Shown here piece after piece: positions 24,136 through 37,117 of a stretch of 64,000 nucleotides of DNA; the stretch's first letter is position 1; every line of letters begins with the position of its first letter. Source of the stretch: Pipra filicauda. Lineage: Eukaryota; Chordata; Aves; Passeriformes; Pipridae. The stretch spans positions 744,001 to 808,000 of the forward strand of contig NW_024104416.1 of NCBI RefSeq assembly GCF_003945595.2. The letters run 5' to 3'. A program made the position numbers and the translations under genes. The notes under the pieces were generated by a model, which was not told the origin of the DNA, searched no databases, and was given only the letters and a program-made list of their open reading frames with translations.

Positions 24136-26124
24136 TATTTAGTTCCCCAGGCTGGTTCTCGAGGTGCTGAGCACCTGCCTTTGCTGCTGATTACTGTGAG
24201 AGCTGAGGCCGTTCAGGGAAGCTCTCAGGACTTGCTTGATTAGGCTTCTCAGTTGGTGAAAAACAGAGGTTTGATTGTTAGGAAGTTTCAAAATCTTTTG
24301 TCGCAAGAATGAGAATGGAATTCTAATAAATGTGTGAAACTGTGGAGAAGTACTTCTAAACTTCTGGTATTATGCAAACGCTTAATCAGTTCTTAAAATG
24401 TCAGGAGGTTGTGAGGAAATTGGCCGTGGAAGTTGTCAAAATGTTTCTGGTGGTGGTGTGGCAGTACCCAAATCCTGTGAAGAACTGTTCAGTGCAGCAC
24501 AGACCAGCACGTGAAAGTGCCTATAGACTCCCACCCAGCATCCTGGCCTCAGGTTATCAAGGAGGGGGAATTGTGAGGAATAAGCTGAAGCTGGATATCC
24601 CCAAAGCAACAGCATTTTTTGGACAATCTGTGTTTCTAGTGCTGGGTTTTCAGAAGCAACGTAATTTTAGTGAGGTAAAGAGCACTGCCTGTGATATCAA
24701 TGACAATTTCCAAGGCCTGAAGCTGACGTGCAATGTGAGGGAAGAGTCTTGCTTTTACTGTATTTATAATTTTTCTACAGTTCTTTCTTGATTAAAAACC
24801 TTATGCCGACAGTTCCTAATCAGTCACACATTGTTGGCATTCTGTGACTGTGCTGCTGAGAATTTTTAAATGTTCTGAAAGTCTTAATTTAGGCAGTGGA
24901 TGTGTTAAGATGGGTTGATCTGTGCTGAGGAACGAGGGGAATCGTTGTAGGAGTAGGAAGCACACAGGGAACATCAACAGCCTCCGTTCACTTATGTAAC
25001 TCATCAAAAGACACCAGAGGACTCTATGAATGTCCTTCAGCTGCAGTGCCATCCTCACAGCTGGACATCCCTCAGGTTTACAGATTTTCAGTAATGCAGC
25101 TCATCAAAAACCAGTTCAATAATTATTTCTGCAGTTAATTTTAATTCCTCTATCAACACAGTATTTTTTTTGGAGGAAACCTAACTATCCTCCACTGCAA
25201 AGATTTAAGATGAATAGGTAAATACATCTTCCTTCCATGTGATATATATTTGCAGAAGTCAGTTTATAACAGGGCAGAAAAGAATTTCTCTCATTTACAG
25301 TATGGATTACAGTAAATAATTCACTTATTTGCCACTAAGATGTCCAAAGTATAAACAAAATTAAAAGTAGAAAGAAAAAAGCTTGATAGTATGTCAGAGA
25401 GCAGCTAAGTAGCTACACTCCTGAATTATTCATATGGCTTATGTAAAGATGGAACCTGGAAAATGGAAAAGGAAAGGCTATTATTTATTTATTCTACTGA
25501 AGAATAGCACATGTAAGTGGAAATGAAAGTGTGGTCTGAATTGGAGTCCTATCGTTTTTTATTTGTTTTAAAAGAAATAAAAATAAACTAATAGATCTAT
25601 TGAATATACTAAAAATTCTGGTAAGAAATATCCTTGGTTAAAAATTTCAATGACATTTCTGTAAATATCTCAATTACACTGATAGAGGGCTTGAGGCGTT
25701 GTCTCTTTTTTCTCTACTGCCATAAACACAGGAAATGCAGTTGCCATGCTCTCTGAATATTTTCTCTACATGTATATTATCATATTATGTTTACTATGTA
25801 TTGTATTTCTCGATATCTCTAAAATTCATGACGTTGTCATGTAAGAGTGGCTTTTTGTGGTTAAAGAATTCTAATATGAATTTCTAATGCCCTTGGAAAA
25901 CTGATCAGGATCATGAAATAGTAAATAATATTTATGTCTCACCTTTCCTACACATTCTCAGTGATCTTTACCTCTTAGAATTTTTTCTTCTTTGCTTTGG
26001 TATTGTCTTGTCAGGTAGCCAAACAAAAATGACCTGTGTACAGCCATGTGTATATGTATCACTTGTAAGTTCATATGGTCAATTTATATTACAGGAGAAA
26101 CTTAAACATGAAGCAAATAGAAAT
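24136..26124. other. Non-repeat sequence, no gene recognised
   Basis: No recognised repeat. The plus frame 24372-24791 (139 codons) shows no family motif, signal peptide or membrane segment I can support. It begins 0.24 kb beyond the RTE-like element but does not resemble it. The rest is AT-rich with no feature. Confidence 0.45.
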
Positions 26125-27105
26125 AATCCCAGGATGGGTCAGGCTGGAAGGGCCCACAGTGACTCATCTGGTCCCACCTCCCTGCTCCAGCAGGGCCATC
26201 CCAGAGCACAGGGCACAGGAGTGTGTCCAGACAATCTCCAGTCAGGGAGACTCCACACCCTCCCTGGGCAGCCTGTTCAGGGCTGGGTCACTGCCCAGCA
26301 AAGAAGTTCTTCCTCCTGTCCAGCTGGACCTTCCTGGGCATCAGTTCCTGCCCGTTCCTCCTGTGCCATTGCTGGGCCCCCCGAGCAGAGCCTGATCCAT
26401 CCTCTGCCCCCTCCCTGCAGCCCCTGACACAGCCTGGGGAGGGCCCCTCTCAGGCTCTGCTCTGGAGGCTGAACAGCCCCAGCTCCCTCAGCCTTTGCTG
26501 CTCCCAGAGCTGCTCCATCCCTTGGGCATCTCCGCAGCCTGCGCTGGCCCCGCTGCAGGAGCTCCCTGGCCCTGCTGTGCTGAGGAGCCCGAGCTGGGCC
26601 CAGCCCTGCAGATGTGCCTGCCCAGGGCTGGCAGAGGGGCAGGATCCCCTCCCTGCCCTGCTCCAGTGCTCTCCCTGATGCCCCTGGGCACCATTGCCCT
26701 CCTTGTCCCCAGGACACACTGCTGGCTCAGGGACAGCTCCTTGTCCCCCAGGACCTTCTCCCAAAGCTGCTCCCCAGCAGGTCCCCCCAGCCTGTGCTGG
26801 TGCCTGGGGTTGTTCCTGCCCAGATGCAGGACCTGCATTTGCCTTTGTTGAACTTCAGGCAGTTCTTCCCTGCCCATCTCTCCAAGCTCCAGAGGAGCTT
26901 CTGAAGGGCTGCACAGCCCTTGGGATCAGCCACTCCTCCCAGTTTTGTGTCATCAGTGAACTTGCTGAGGAGACATCTACCCCTTCATCCAATCATTGAT
27001 TGATAAGTTAAACAATACTGGGACTGTTATTGACCCTTGGGGGGGACACCACTGGTGACAGGCCTCCAACTGGACCCTCTGTGATGAGACTCCCCTTCAA
27101 CGCCG
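26125..27105 (-). mobile_element. CR1 LINE, about 1 kb, minus strand
   Basis: The longest continuous recent CR1 copy here. The 3' end is at 26125 (plus strand ATAATCCCAGGATGGGTCAG) and the copy reaches upstream into the RT-coding region near 27105, where the plus strand has 'gggggacaccactggtgacaggcctccaactgga'. On the minus strand a frame at 26727-26933 keeps an LERWAGKNCLKFNKGKC segment, equivalent to the conserved ERWAE-N-MRFNKAKC region of CR1 RT. Stops and shifts interrupt it. It belongs to a different CR1 subfamily from the copies at 16482 and 36619. Half a dozen overlapping open frames on both strands reflect its GC content. Confidence 0.95.
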
Positions 27106-30100
27106 TCACTAAGGTCACAGATAAAGTTTTTCTGTGCATTTTTTCCTGTGTGTGTGTTTTTCACCCTTAGATAATGAAGGTGGGAGAGGAAGAACTTTAG
27201 GAGGTAGATTACTCTACTGTGAAGCAAGATCTAAGTTTCCAGTCTGACCATTCTCCTGAATAAACCTGCAATATACTCTCTGTTGTTCATTTGCTCCCAG
27301 AGGTGACTTGAATTGCCTGTTTGTCACTGGGACTAGTACAGGATGGATGAAAAGATCTTTTCACCAGCTTTCCCTCAGGATGTAACACTTCGTGATTTTT
27401 TGGTGCAGAGGTCTTGTATTTGGCCCTTATTTCTTCTGCTTGGGGTGTCCTTATCTTCAACAGTTTATAAGGAAGGACATTTCACTCGTGGAGTGGTAGG
27501 AAGGAGTCAGGCATACAAACAATTTAAATCAGGGTAGCTGTGCCCAGTGAAGAGTGTGGCCGAAAAACTGAGGATATTTTTTTCAGTATTTTGTGGGGAT
27601 ATATTTGTGTGTTTGAAAGAGAGTGCATTTATCACTCAGATTTTAAAGAGAATATTTCAGCTGCAGTTCTAGGCTGTGGGCAATAAAATCCACCAGCCAC
27701 TGATGACAAACAACAGATACTGTGGTTTCAGCTTCTCTTGAGCATCAAGGTTGGTTGGATTCAGGGTAGATTTAAGAATTTTAGTTTTCCTTATATACTT
27801 TCATCTTATTTTGCTACTTTTATTAACAAAGTAACTTTGAGCGCTTAATCAGAAATATTTCTTTGATATTTTCTTCTCCCTTCAACTTATTCCTCATTTC
27901 AGCTTGAGCTGTGTAGAGCCTCAACTTTCATGATTTGTTTTCTGTTTGCAATATTTACTTCGAAATGATACATTAAATGTGCAACTCACACGTTTATCTT
28001 TTGTATTTTTCCTGTCCCTTTTTGTCTTGCCGCTAAAGGTTTTTGTCAGCAAAAACAGGACTGATAGAGAAGATAAATTCGTGTAGTGTTACTAATGGTG
28101 CAAATGTTACACTATTTTGTCAACAGAGCTCTATTGTTGAAAGCAATTTCTCTCACTGTGTCAATATATGTGCCATGCTGTGTTGATATTAATGGATCTG
28201 CCAGGGAAGGCATTTAATTAATCAGTTCCCAGAATAAACTCTGTCAACTTTAATTTCCTAGCTAACAGTAATGCTTGGACCAGCATGGTGGGTCAGTCAA
28301 CAAATGTTGCAATAAGTTAGATTCATGTTGAAAAAGCCTTGGTCTAGGACCTCGAAATGCTGCTTAGGTCAGCAATTTGTTTCCTTCTCTCTGTGCCCAC
28401 GTTTCAGTGCTCTGACAGCTCTGACATTTGTATAAGGAAAGAAAAGAATAGTCTGCAGTGTTCCAACAGTTCAGAGCATCAAAAGCATTTGCCAAATTCT
28501 GAAGGAAAACGAGGAGCGCTTTTAGCCACCTGTTGGTCAGCGAGTATATCTACTACAGTTTTACTGCAGGAATGTTAATTGCAAGTAGAAGTAACCCTCA
28601 TAAATACCTGATGTCCATGTATATGTTATCTGTGTGCCTGTGAAGTATCTAAAATGTTTTCATGTACTGAATTTCTGGATTTAGCAAATTTGAATCTCAA
28701 AGTTCTCTGTATCAGGACAGCCAGGTTAGTGGAATGGCTCAAAAGTAATATTCATGCAAAGCATCTTGTTCCTATTGTCAGGTGAGTGAAAATCACCTCA
28801 TTATTCAAGCATGTTTTATTTTATATGTCAAATCTCCAGAAAATTAATATTTGTTAAGAGATAAGACTAGTATCTTGAACACTTGTCCTTGACATGTCTC
28901 TACTCCTTCCTCACGATGATGTATTTTAGTGTAATTTATATAGACGTGGACTAGTCATTTTAAATCTTCTGAATTTTAGTATCCTGGCACTGTCTGTTCT
29001 ATCCTGTTATTCACTCCTGGATGTTGATAAATGTTTTTGCACTTTGCCTTTGCCATGGGTACCAGGACTATTCTGTCTGGTTAGGAGTTGGTTAGGAGTG
29101 GTGACATCTGAACTCCAGCCAAACACCTAGAGTGGCTCGGAGAGGGGAAAGAGGGGTTGGGAGCCATAATGTTAGTTTTTTAATTTTAGCTTCTTGTTCC
29201 TTTTGACGACCATTCAGTCCTATGGTAAAGTGTACCTGCTTTAGTCTCTCCTTTGACTTCCTTTAGCAGTACAATGATCAAAATACCTGTCCAGTTAGAA
29301 CGTAGTTGAAAACCAAACCAAAACTAAACAAAAAATCCTCCCCAAAAAAGCCAATCCATTTTTTTCCTCAGTCTTATTTTGGCTGTTTGTAATATCTAAG
29401 GCCCTTTTCAGAGAGTGGAAGTGGCAAATTCTCTTACAAGTACAACAGTGGACATACCCATGGAACCTGGGGTCATGTTTGTTGTTCTACTATGATCTGA
29501 TATAAAGTATCTTTTGCTGACCAAGTGAAGTAATAAATGAAATTCTCTGTCTCTTGGCTTTTATTCCCTCCAACAAGTACATTATTTATTGGCAGGAAGA
29601 CTGAATTAAATACTTTTTATCTGCAGAATTACAGACAGGCATTGTTAAACTGCAGAGTTTTTTTAGCAAATTAAATTAAAGGGCTCACTATAGTTTGTAT
29701 TGATGGAATGTAATCAGAACTTTAATAAAACTGCTTTGTTACCAGACTAAAGTAAGGGATTTCCTGAAAAATGTGTTTTATTGACAAAAGAGAAATATGA
29801 TCTTGGAGGAAAGTGCAGGTCAAGAGAATATTGTGCAAACCTTGGAAATTCTTTATGGTGAAAAATTGTGCCCCTAATTCTACTTGCACTTGTTCAAGTG
29901 CTGTGCTGGATGTGATGATTTCACTTAACAAAAGGAGTGCCATTGACTCAGATAACATTAATAGCTGTAGTTCCCTTGAAGCCAATGGAACCAAGCTGGC
30001 TTATAGTGGATAAATATCTGACAAATTGAGTTTATGAAGATCTGAAGTTTTGTATTCATACAATAGCACATTCTTTTTTTTTTTTTTTTTTTTTTTTGAA

Positions 30101-31167
30101 AAGTGAAGAACAATTTAGCAGAGGTGAAAATACCCTGCAATGTGCATGCCTCTGGATGCTGTTAATATTTTGTTATGTAGCTTAGTTTAATCAAACTCTA
30201 ATATTCTGAATTAGGCTGGTCTAATTATAAGGACTTAAAAACTATTAGGCTAAAAATAGGACACTAAAAATATATTGGATGACCCTTTTCTCAAATATTC
30301 CATTGTGAGGTTTAATATCGAATTCATATTTACACACTGTCTCATTCCACTTGAAAATGGAGTGAAAACTTTTAGCAGAAGGGCTGTGCCACTACATTTT
30401 TCTTCAAATATGTTTATCTAAGGTATGTCTTCTCAGAACTGTAAGAGGTGACTGTCTCAGTGTATTAGATAGTGATGCAACTCATGTTTAAAATAACAGG
30501 ACTATTGTAGAGTGGAACTAAGGTGGGTCACTGTGAATCTCTTAATCTTTAGATTGCAGTTCTTCTCTTTCATCCTCCAAGTCCTTCAGGGACTTCATTG
30601 TCCTGCTTTCAGAAATCAGAACAAATGTGGGTATAAAAGGTCTTCAGCTGGAAATATTGTAATGGAAGCTGTTAATGTGGTATGAAACAGAGATGAAGAT
30701 AAGGTGATGACAGTCCTAATCTTACCTTTCTAGCTGTCCCTGTGTTGAAGTTGTTACAGGTTGTGCATAGCACATGTCAGACATGGCATTTATTCAAAGT
30801 TCTGTCACGTGAACAACATATTTATTCCAACACTGAACATTTCCTACCTGTTGGATGTGAGGTTGCCAGGAATTGCAACAGGCAGATCCAATAGGAAGTC
30901 TATATATTTGAAACATTTAAGCATCAGGTATTAAATCACTGTGTTTAGCTACTTATCCATGAGTAATGTTATTGAAAAGAGAGAACACTCACATAGTACC
31001 ATATGACTCAAAATATGAAAGTCGAGAGATAAAAAAAACTAGGCACCTTCCTCAGTTTGATTTAATTACTGATGTTTTTTCCTTAAGGGATTGAGGAATA
31101 TTAGTGTCTTTGAGATCAGATCTTACAATCCCACAAATCATATTTCCAATAATCTAGTAGCTTCTTT
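27106..31167. other. 4-kb non-repeat interval
   Basis: No gene recognised. Contains an 11-bp unit repeated twice in tandem (TGGTTAGGAGT, 29078-29099) and a T24 run (30074-30097). Frames at plus 28357-28578, minus 29722-29994 and plus 29813-30013 are short, overlap on opposite strands and lack domains. Confidence 0.5.
30074..30097. repeat. Poly-T run (24)
   Basis: Twenty-four consecutive T on the plus strand, the longest homopolymer in the window. Read on the minus strand it is an A24 that could mark a retrocopy tail. The sequence that would lie upstream of it (30098-30250) is not recognisable as a transcript or SINE. Confidence 0.9.
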
Positions 31168-31663
31168 TGTTCAGTTTTGGGCCTCTTGCTACAAGAAAGA
31201 CATTGAGAGGCTGGAGCATGTCCAGGGAAGGGAATGGAGCTGGGAAGGGGCTGGAGCAGCTGAGGGAGCTGGGGGGGGGCTCAGCCTGGAGAAAAGGAGG
31301 CTCAGGAGGGACCTTCTCACTCTCTGTAGCTCCCTGAAATGAGGGGGGAACCGGGGGTGGGTTGGGCTCTGCTCCCAGGGAACAAGGGACAGGAGGAGAG
31401 GGAACGGCCTCAAGCTGCACCAGAGGAGGTTTAGATTGGATATTAGGAATATTTCTTCACTAGAAGGGTTGTCAAGCATGAGAAGGAGCTGCCCAGGGCA
31501 GTGGTGGAGTCCCCATCCCTGGCACTGTTCAGAAAATGTGTGATGTGGCACCTGAGGACATGGTTTAGTGGTGAACATGGTGGTGATGCTGGCTTGATAG
31601 TTGGACTTGACGGTCTTAAAGGTCTTTTTCAACATGAATGATTTAATGAATCTATGATTCTAC
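31168..31663 (+). mobile_element. CR1 LINE, about 0.5 kb 3' end
   Basis: Sense CR1. It begins 'tgttcagttttgggcctcttgctacaag', the VQFWAxxYKKDI-type region of ORF2, and the frame at 31091-31342 continues with DIERLEHVQG. It then passes through 'ctcagcctggagaaaaggaggctcagg' and a 'ggatattaggaatatttcttcac' stretch to a tail of GAATCTATGATTCT. A run of nine G lies near 31271. The subfamily matches the copy at 9941 better than the one at 36619. The coding frame is broken after about 31342. Confidence 0.93.
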
Positions 31664-34600
31664 TGTGATTGATTTAATTTCCCCAAGTCAGGTCTGTCTG
31701 GCCTGTACCAGTAACTGCTGAGTGATCTCTCCCTGTCATTATTTTGACCTGTGAGCCTTTAGTTGTGTTTTCTCTCTCCATCCATCCGAGGAGGGTGATG
31801 ACAGAGCAGCTTTGGTGGGCACTGACATCCAGACAGGGTCAAACCCCCGTAGGGAAAGTTCCTAGAGAGTCAGGACTTTGTTTTTATTTTTTTCATGTAG
31901 TACTAGAATACAGTAATAGTGAGCCATGTCATTATTGTGTTATATTGGTTTTGTGAAAAAGTTTAATAAGACTGTGGAAAGAAGTCAGAGTTGTATTTGG
32001 ACAATCAGATTATGAACCAATTGAATTGGGTGATTAGAAAATTAGAATACATTTGTGAATAAGAGAATACTTTGTCCATTGCATGTTGTTGTGGACATCA
32101 AACAACTGCACAAGTTTTAATATAAAACAACTTTCCAAACTATTTGCTTCGTGCTGTGTCAAGACTACAATTGCAATGATGTCTCATCCTAGGCAGTGGT
32201 TAAATTCAGTATTTAAATGAGCATTTTAAGAGTTATTGGAAATCACCATCACATGGATACCAGTTCTAAAAGCTTCCAGTTCACTAAAACCTTCAGCAGT
32301 GCTTGTCCTCTGCAGGACCAGCTCTTATCTTTTGCTCAGAATGGGAAATTAGAATGATTATAAACTTTTAATCTTCTTTCATTTCTGAGAAACAAAAACA
32401 TAAAGCCAGAACAATTAAAAGGGGCTGAAAGCTGTGCAAATCCCATTATATATCATGTTAAAATATACCCAAACACTGCTAGAAATAGGAAGAGGAAGGA
32501 TTCTAGGACAGAAAGTATTTCCTTAGCCAGTAGTAGATGGCAACATGACTGAGTTTAGATAGGAATCTCAGGGGGGACCAGCTGGAATGTTCAGGAATCC
32601 AAGGGAGCAGAGACAGGTGTCAGTGGAGGATGTTGGGCAAAATGCTTTAGTAACAAGGAGCTCAACACTGCAGAAAGGGGCATCTGCAAACCTACAAAAG
32701 GGCACATAATGGCAGGAGCAACTGGAAAACAAAAGGAGGTGAAACAGAGAAAAGGAAATTGAATTATGGGAAATTATTATTTTTTTTTTTTTTTAAGTAA
32801 AAGGGAAGATAAAGGAATAAAAGAATTGTACAATTGCTACAGATTCTAATATACCTGAATGTAAAGAGGGAACCAGAAGGATAATTATTTAATTGGAGTT
32901 ATTGGTGAATTAAGTAATTAAAATTAAGACTGTAAATGACATTGAAGATGGGTTTTTCTCTTATATACTAAGATGATCCAAATCTTAATTCCTGCTCCAT
33001 GGAATGCCCTGGATCAGGATTCCATTTCCACCAGTACAATCTCTATATCTCTTTATATATACTTAAGGTCTCTCCCATATCTCAGTCCTTTCCATCTCTG
33101 AATTTTTCTTCTGGAAGACAGATACTGAACGATGTAAGATGGAAATTAAAAATGCAATTCTTCTGCTGTTTATGCTTTTTTTTACAATTGCACCAGTGGT
33201 GTGTATGAAGAATGGGAGCAATAATAACATGGAAATCTGTATCTTGCACTCTAGCATAAGGAGGAACTTGAACTCTGATGCACACACTTTGCAGAAGGCT
33301 CTTGGCAAGTAGTCAAATTGTTGGAAGGGAAGATGTTCCTATCACAGAATGAGCTGAGAAATGAGGAACCAGTGAGAAGCAGGTCTGTTTTGATAGAAGC
33401 AGAGTTAGCAAAAGCTGTATTTAGCATGTTGTCATTGTCATATTTGTTGATATGACAGCATGTGCTTGTCCTTTTATTTGCAGTGAAAAATGATCCTTTG
33501 TTCATTTTTCTGTATCTGCTTCACTCACAGGACTGGCATTTCAAATAGTGCCCTGGAATCTGGATAGCAGATCTAACAGCCATGGAAATTCCTGCTAATC
33601 TTACCCTTCCTCAGCTATAGGTATCATTTTGTCATAGTTTTAGATAATTTTTAAGAACAGATTTCACAACTGTTCTCTAAATCTTCAATATATTGATAGG
33701 ACTTCGGGGCTATCAGATTGAATACTTGAATATTCTTGTATCAGAGTTAATAGATATTCCTGTATAAGTCTCTCTTCCATGGTGATAAAATGAATATATT
33801 TTGAAACACATTAAACCTGCAAATTTGAGTGCTTTGCCAGTGTTCTTTTTATTGCAAGGTATCCCATTTTCATCCTCATAAAATTAAATGCTTACATGTA
33901 CCATATAATTAAATTTAGGCACAGCAGAGGATTTGATCTGCGAGCTTATTAACTTCTGGCTGCATCGTTGTCTAATTGTTTAAGAAGTTTTATCTGACTA
34001 AAATGCATCCAGGATACATCTGTCAAGGAAAGAAATGCGAGAATGTTGACACATAGGAAATGATAAAATTTAAAAAGCAGACCCTCTCTATGGCTCATAT
34101 TAACCTGCAGATGGAGGGGGAACCCAACTCTGCCTCCATCTCTAATGTTGCCATCAAATCTTAGTCTCCACTTCCTAAAGTGTCAGAGGCAGAAGAATCA
34201 TAATTTTATTTTGCTGCCCAAGATTTTGACAACTTCATGCTGAAGGAAATCTGATTCAAATTTTTTCCATAAGACTGAAAACTTGATATTGTTGACAGGA
34301 ATACATTGAATTCAATATAAATATTAAGAAACAAAAGTCTAAGAATATGCAATATTATTAAATAAGTTTTGTACTTTTTTGTGTGTTTTTTTTTGTATTA
34401 TATGATGCCCCAGAATTCTTTCATCTTCTTTTTACTTTTTTTGGTGATATTTTCTAAGCTGATATGAATGAACTTGTTCTTTTTTTTTTGTTTTTGTTTT
34501 TAAGGTATCCTTTCACTGCTGTCACGGAAATCTGTTATATTCTGGTTAGCATTTTCCTGTGCAGTTCTAGAATTATTTTCTAAATGTACAATCAGGATGA

Positions 34601-36618
34601 CTTTCACCTTGACTATAGTGACTTTTATGGTCAAAATTTTATAAGCCTTGTATCATTCAATCCTAATAATGGTGCCTCCAAGGGTGGCAGCTTTGCAACC
34701 TTTCTAGGGGTGCAGCAGAGCAAAAAGCAGTCGAGATGATCAGAGGTAGCAAGATTTCATAGGTAAATAAATAAATATATAACTTCTTAATTCTCAGGCA
34801 TGTTTCAGAGGGTGAAGTCAGGAGACTTCCCAAGGGATTTTCCTGGCTGTGAGCTCGTGTTAAAGGGATGAACAGGAGAAAATTATAAGAGGATCCTTCC
34901 CAAGTTAACGGTCGTTATTCCTGTCTTACACCATGCAACCAACCACATATTGTCCTTATGGAAATATTGCCTTGGTAGTGACTCTCCTGTGTTATTCTGC
35001 TGTCACAGAGTGCTGTCAGCACACGTGCTCTCACACAGGGTGGGTGCAGACACACACACCACTACTGTGGGTTTCCTGGTGAGACTGTCACTGCTGAAAA
35101 GCATTTGAGGCACCACTGCACATGGTACAGTGTGATTTCCACAGAAAAAGACTTTGTTCTCATAAAGAAGACTGAGATTGACTTCGCATTACATTGGTAT
35201 CTTTGTTTCTTGCTGTTCATTTTCAATTTATTTTCATAATCCTTCTAATGTTGTAAACCTTTTAGCTTTTAGCAATCCTGAGGGTAATACTTGCTAAGTG
35301 CTTTGGGATGCCTTAGTAGATGTGCTAAGTCTTTAGAAGAACTGAAAGTTGTTATTATTGTTGTCATGTTGCTGATGCAGTGCTTATTTCCCCCATTATA
35401 ATGCCACACACAGAACTCTACTGTTCAGATTATGTCAAGAGTTTCTATTGTAAACCTTATTTTTTGACTTAAAGCTTGCCTAGGAATATATCCATGAGTG
35501 CTTAGCTAATCTTGGCATAGAAAACTTAATGTATGGTCTGGGAAAGCTGTCTTAAAAAAATACATATGACTCATTTTCTATGGTAGTTTTATTTTAACAA
35601 ATAAGTTAAACTGATGTGATTCAATTTTGAAAACATCGCGAAATCATGAGTACAATATAGTTCCCTACCTTTCAGGTTCTTGAATATGAAATTTAGGCAA
35701 TGAAAATATTCTAACTTTGACGTGATCCTAAGCTTGAAATTATTCGGTTTATGTGACATAACTTCTGAATGACATAATTTGAAAGCAGTGCAGATCAACT
35801 CAGTAAGGAAAAGGTCAGTTTAATCAGTATTTGTAGTTTTAAATCACCTGGAGTATTTTTTTTTCCCAAATATATTCTGTCTTCAAAGTATCAATCAGCT
35901 CATTTCACTGGCCTAAGTGAGCTCAGGTTAACTCTACACACTTTTTACACCACACCTGCTTGGAAATCTGAGGCCATAATATTTTCAGTTTGGAATTAAA
36001 TGCAGTGCCATTGCCTTACATATGATTTATTTCAGGTAATAAAATTGTTAAATTGTAAGTAACTTACATCGATAAATATTAATCTTTTTATTAAATACAG
36101 TTTACTTTATATTTGACTACAAGCTTTTCTTGTAAAAAGACTGTGGTAGAGCACTGTGAGAGAGACACACATTAGGATATTTCATTCCTTGGAGGAATAG
36201 ATTTATATTCTATTATAAAGTTATCTGATTTTGACTGTATAACAGTTCTGTCTTTTTAGCATTGCATTTTAGCCAATACACTGTGAATTATCTTGTGCTC
36301 GTTCTTCTCTCTTAACAGTCATACAGCTGATAAAAATTTAAAAGTTTCCTTGATATCTCTTTTGGCCAATGGCAAAGCTCAGCTGTACCTGCTGTCATTC
36401 CTGAATGGAAGTTTAAACACGACTCCATTACACTCTTTACGGGGACTACAAAACCTCCCAAGGACTGCACATCATCAATTCCAATGTTTTCTGTCTTGAC
36501 AGTGAAAAAAACAGGAGCATTTTCAGAAGAAAAATCACTCGTTTCAGTTTCTTCCCAAAGAAATCTCTTTTACATTTGAAGATACTTTTTGTCCTTAGAA
36601 CAAACCCAGCATGTTCAA
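31664..36618. other. 5-kb non-repeat interval
   Basis: No gene or transposon recognised. Holds a T15 run (32780-32794) and T-rich stretches around 34374-34502. The segment 32520-32760 is purine-rich and may be an old repeat, but I cannot assign it. The listed short frames (for example minus 33063-33308, minus 33251-33505 and minus 35589-35798) have no recognisable product. Confidence 0.5.
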
Positions 36619-37117
36619 ACTGCCTCCAGCCCTGGGGAACGGCACAGGGAGGACATGGAGCTGCTGGAGCAAGTCCAGAGGAGGCACCAAGAGGATGAGA
36701 GGGATGGAGCAGCTCTGCTGGGAGGGAAGGCTGGGAGAGCTGGGATTGTTCAGCCTGAGAAGAGAAGCTTTGGGGTGACCTGACTGTGGCCTTGCAGGGC
36801 CTGAAGGGGCCAACAGGAAAGAGGGAGAGACAGTATTGACAAGGGCTGGAGTGACAGGACAAGGGGGAATGGCTTCACACTGACAGAGGGCAGGGTTAGA
36901 TGGGATATTGGGAAGGAATTGTTCCCTGTGAGGATGGGGAGGCCCTGGCACAGGTTGCCCAGAGAAGCTGTGGCTGCCCCAGCCCTGGAAGTGTCCAAGG
37001 CCAGGTTGGACAGGGCTTGGAGCAACCTGGGCTGGTGGAAGGTGTCCCTGCCCATGGCAGGAATGAGATGATCTTTGAAGTCCCTTCCAACCCAAACCAT
37101 TCCATGATTCATTCTAG
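36619..37117 (+). mobile_element. CR1 LINE, about 0.5 kb 3' end
   Basis: Sense CR1 of the same recent-looking subfamily as the copy at 16482; over the 3' 250 bases the two differ at only scattered positions. It starts near 'tgcctccagccctggggaac' and ends with CCATTCCATGATTCATTCTA. The antisense open frames across it (minus 36595-37095, 166 codons, and minus 36750-37112) are shadows. Coding capacity is limited to the broken end of ORF2. Confidence 0.95.

Noticed and set aside
24372..24791. 139-codon plus-strand frame near the RTE-like element
   Set aside because: No recognisable domain, not similar to the element next to it, and a length reachable by chance in 64 kb.
26223..26904. Cluster of 90-150 codon frames on both strands
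   Set aside because: All lie within the minus-strand CR1 copy at 26125-27105; only short pieces on the minus strand match ORF2.
30074..30097. A24 on the minus strand as the tail of a processed retrocopy or SINE
   Set aside because: No transcript-like, tRNA-like or target-duplication sequence is recognisable next to it.
36595..37095. 166-codon minus-strand frame
   Set aside because: Antisense shadow of the CR1 copy at 36619; its peptide repeats the one over 16482 because the two copies are alike.
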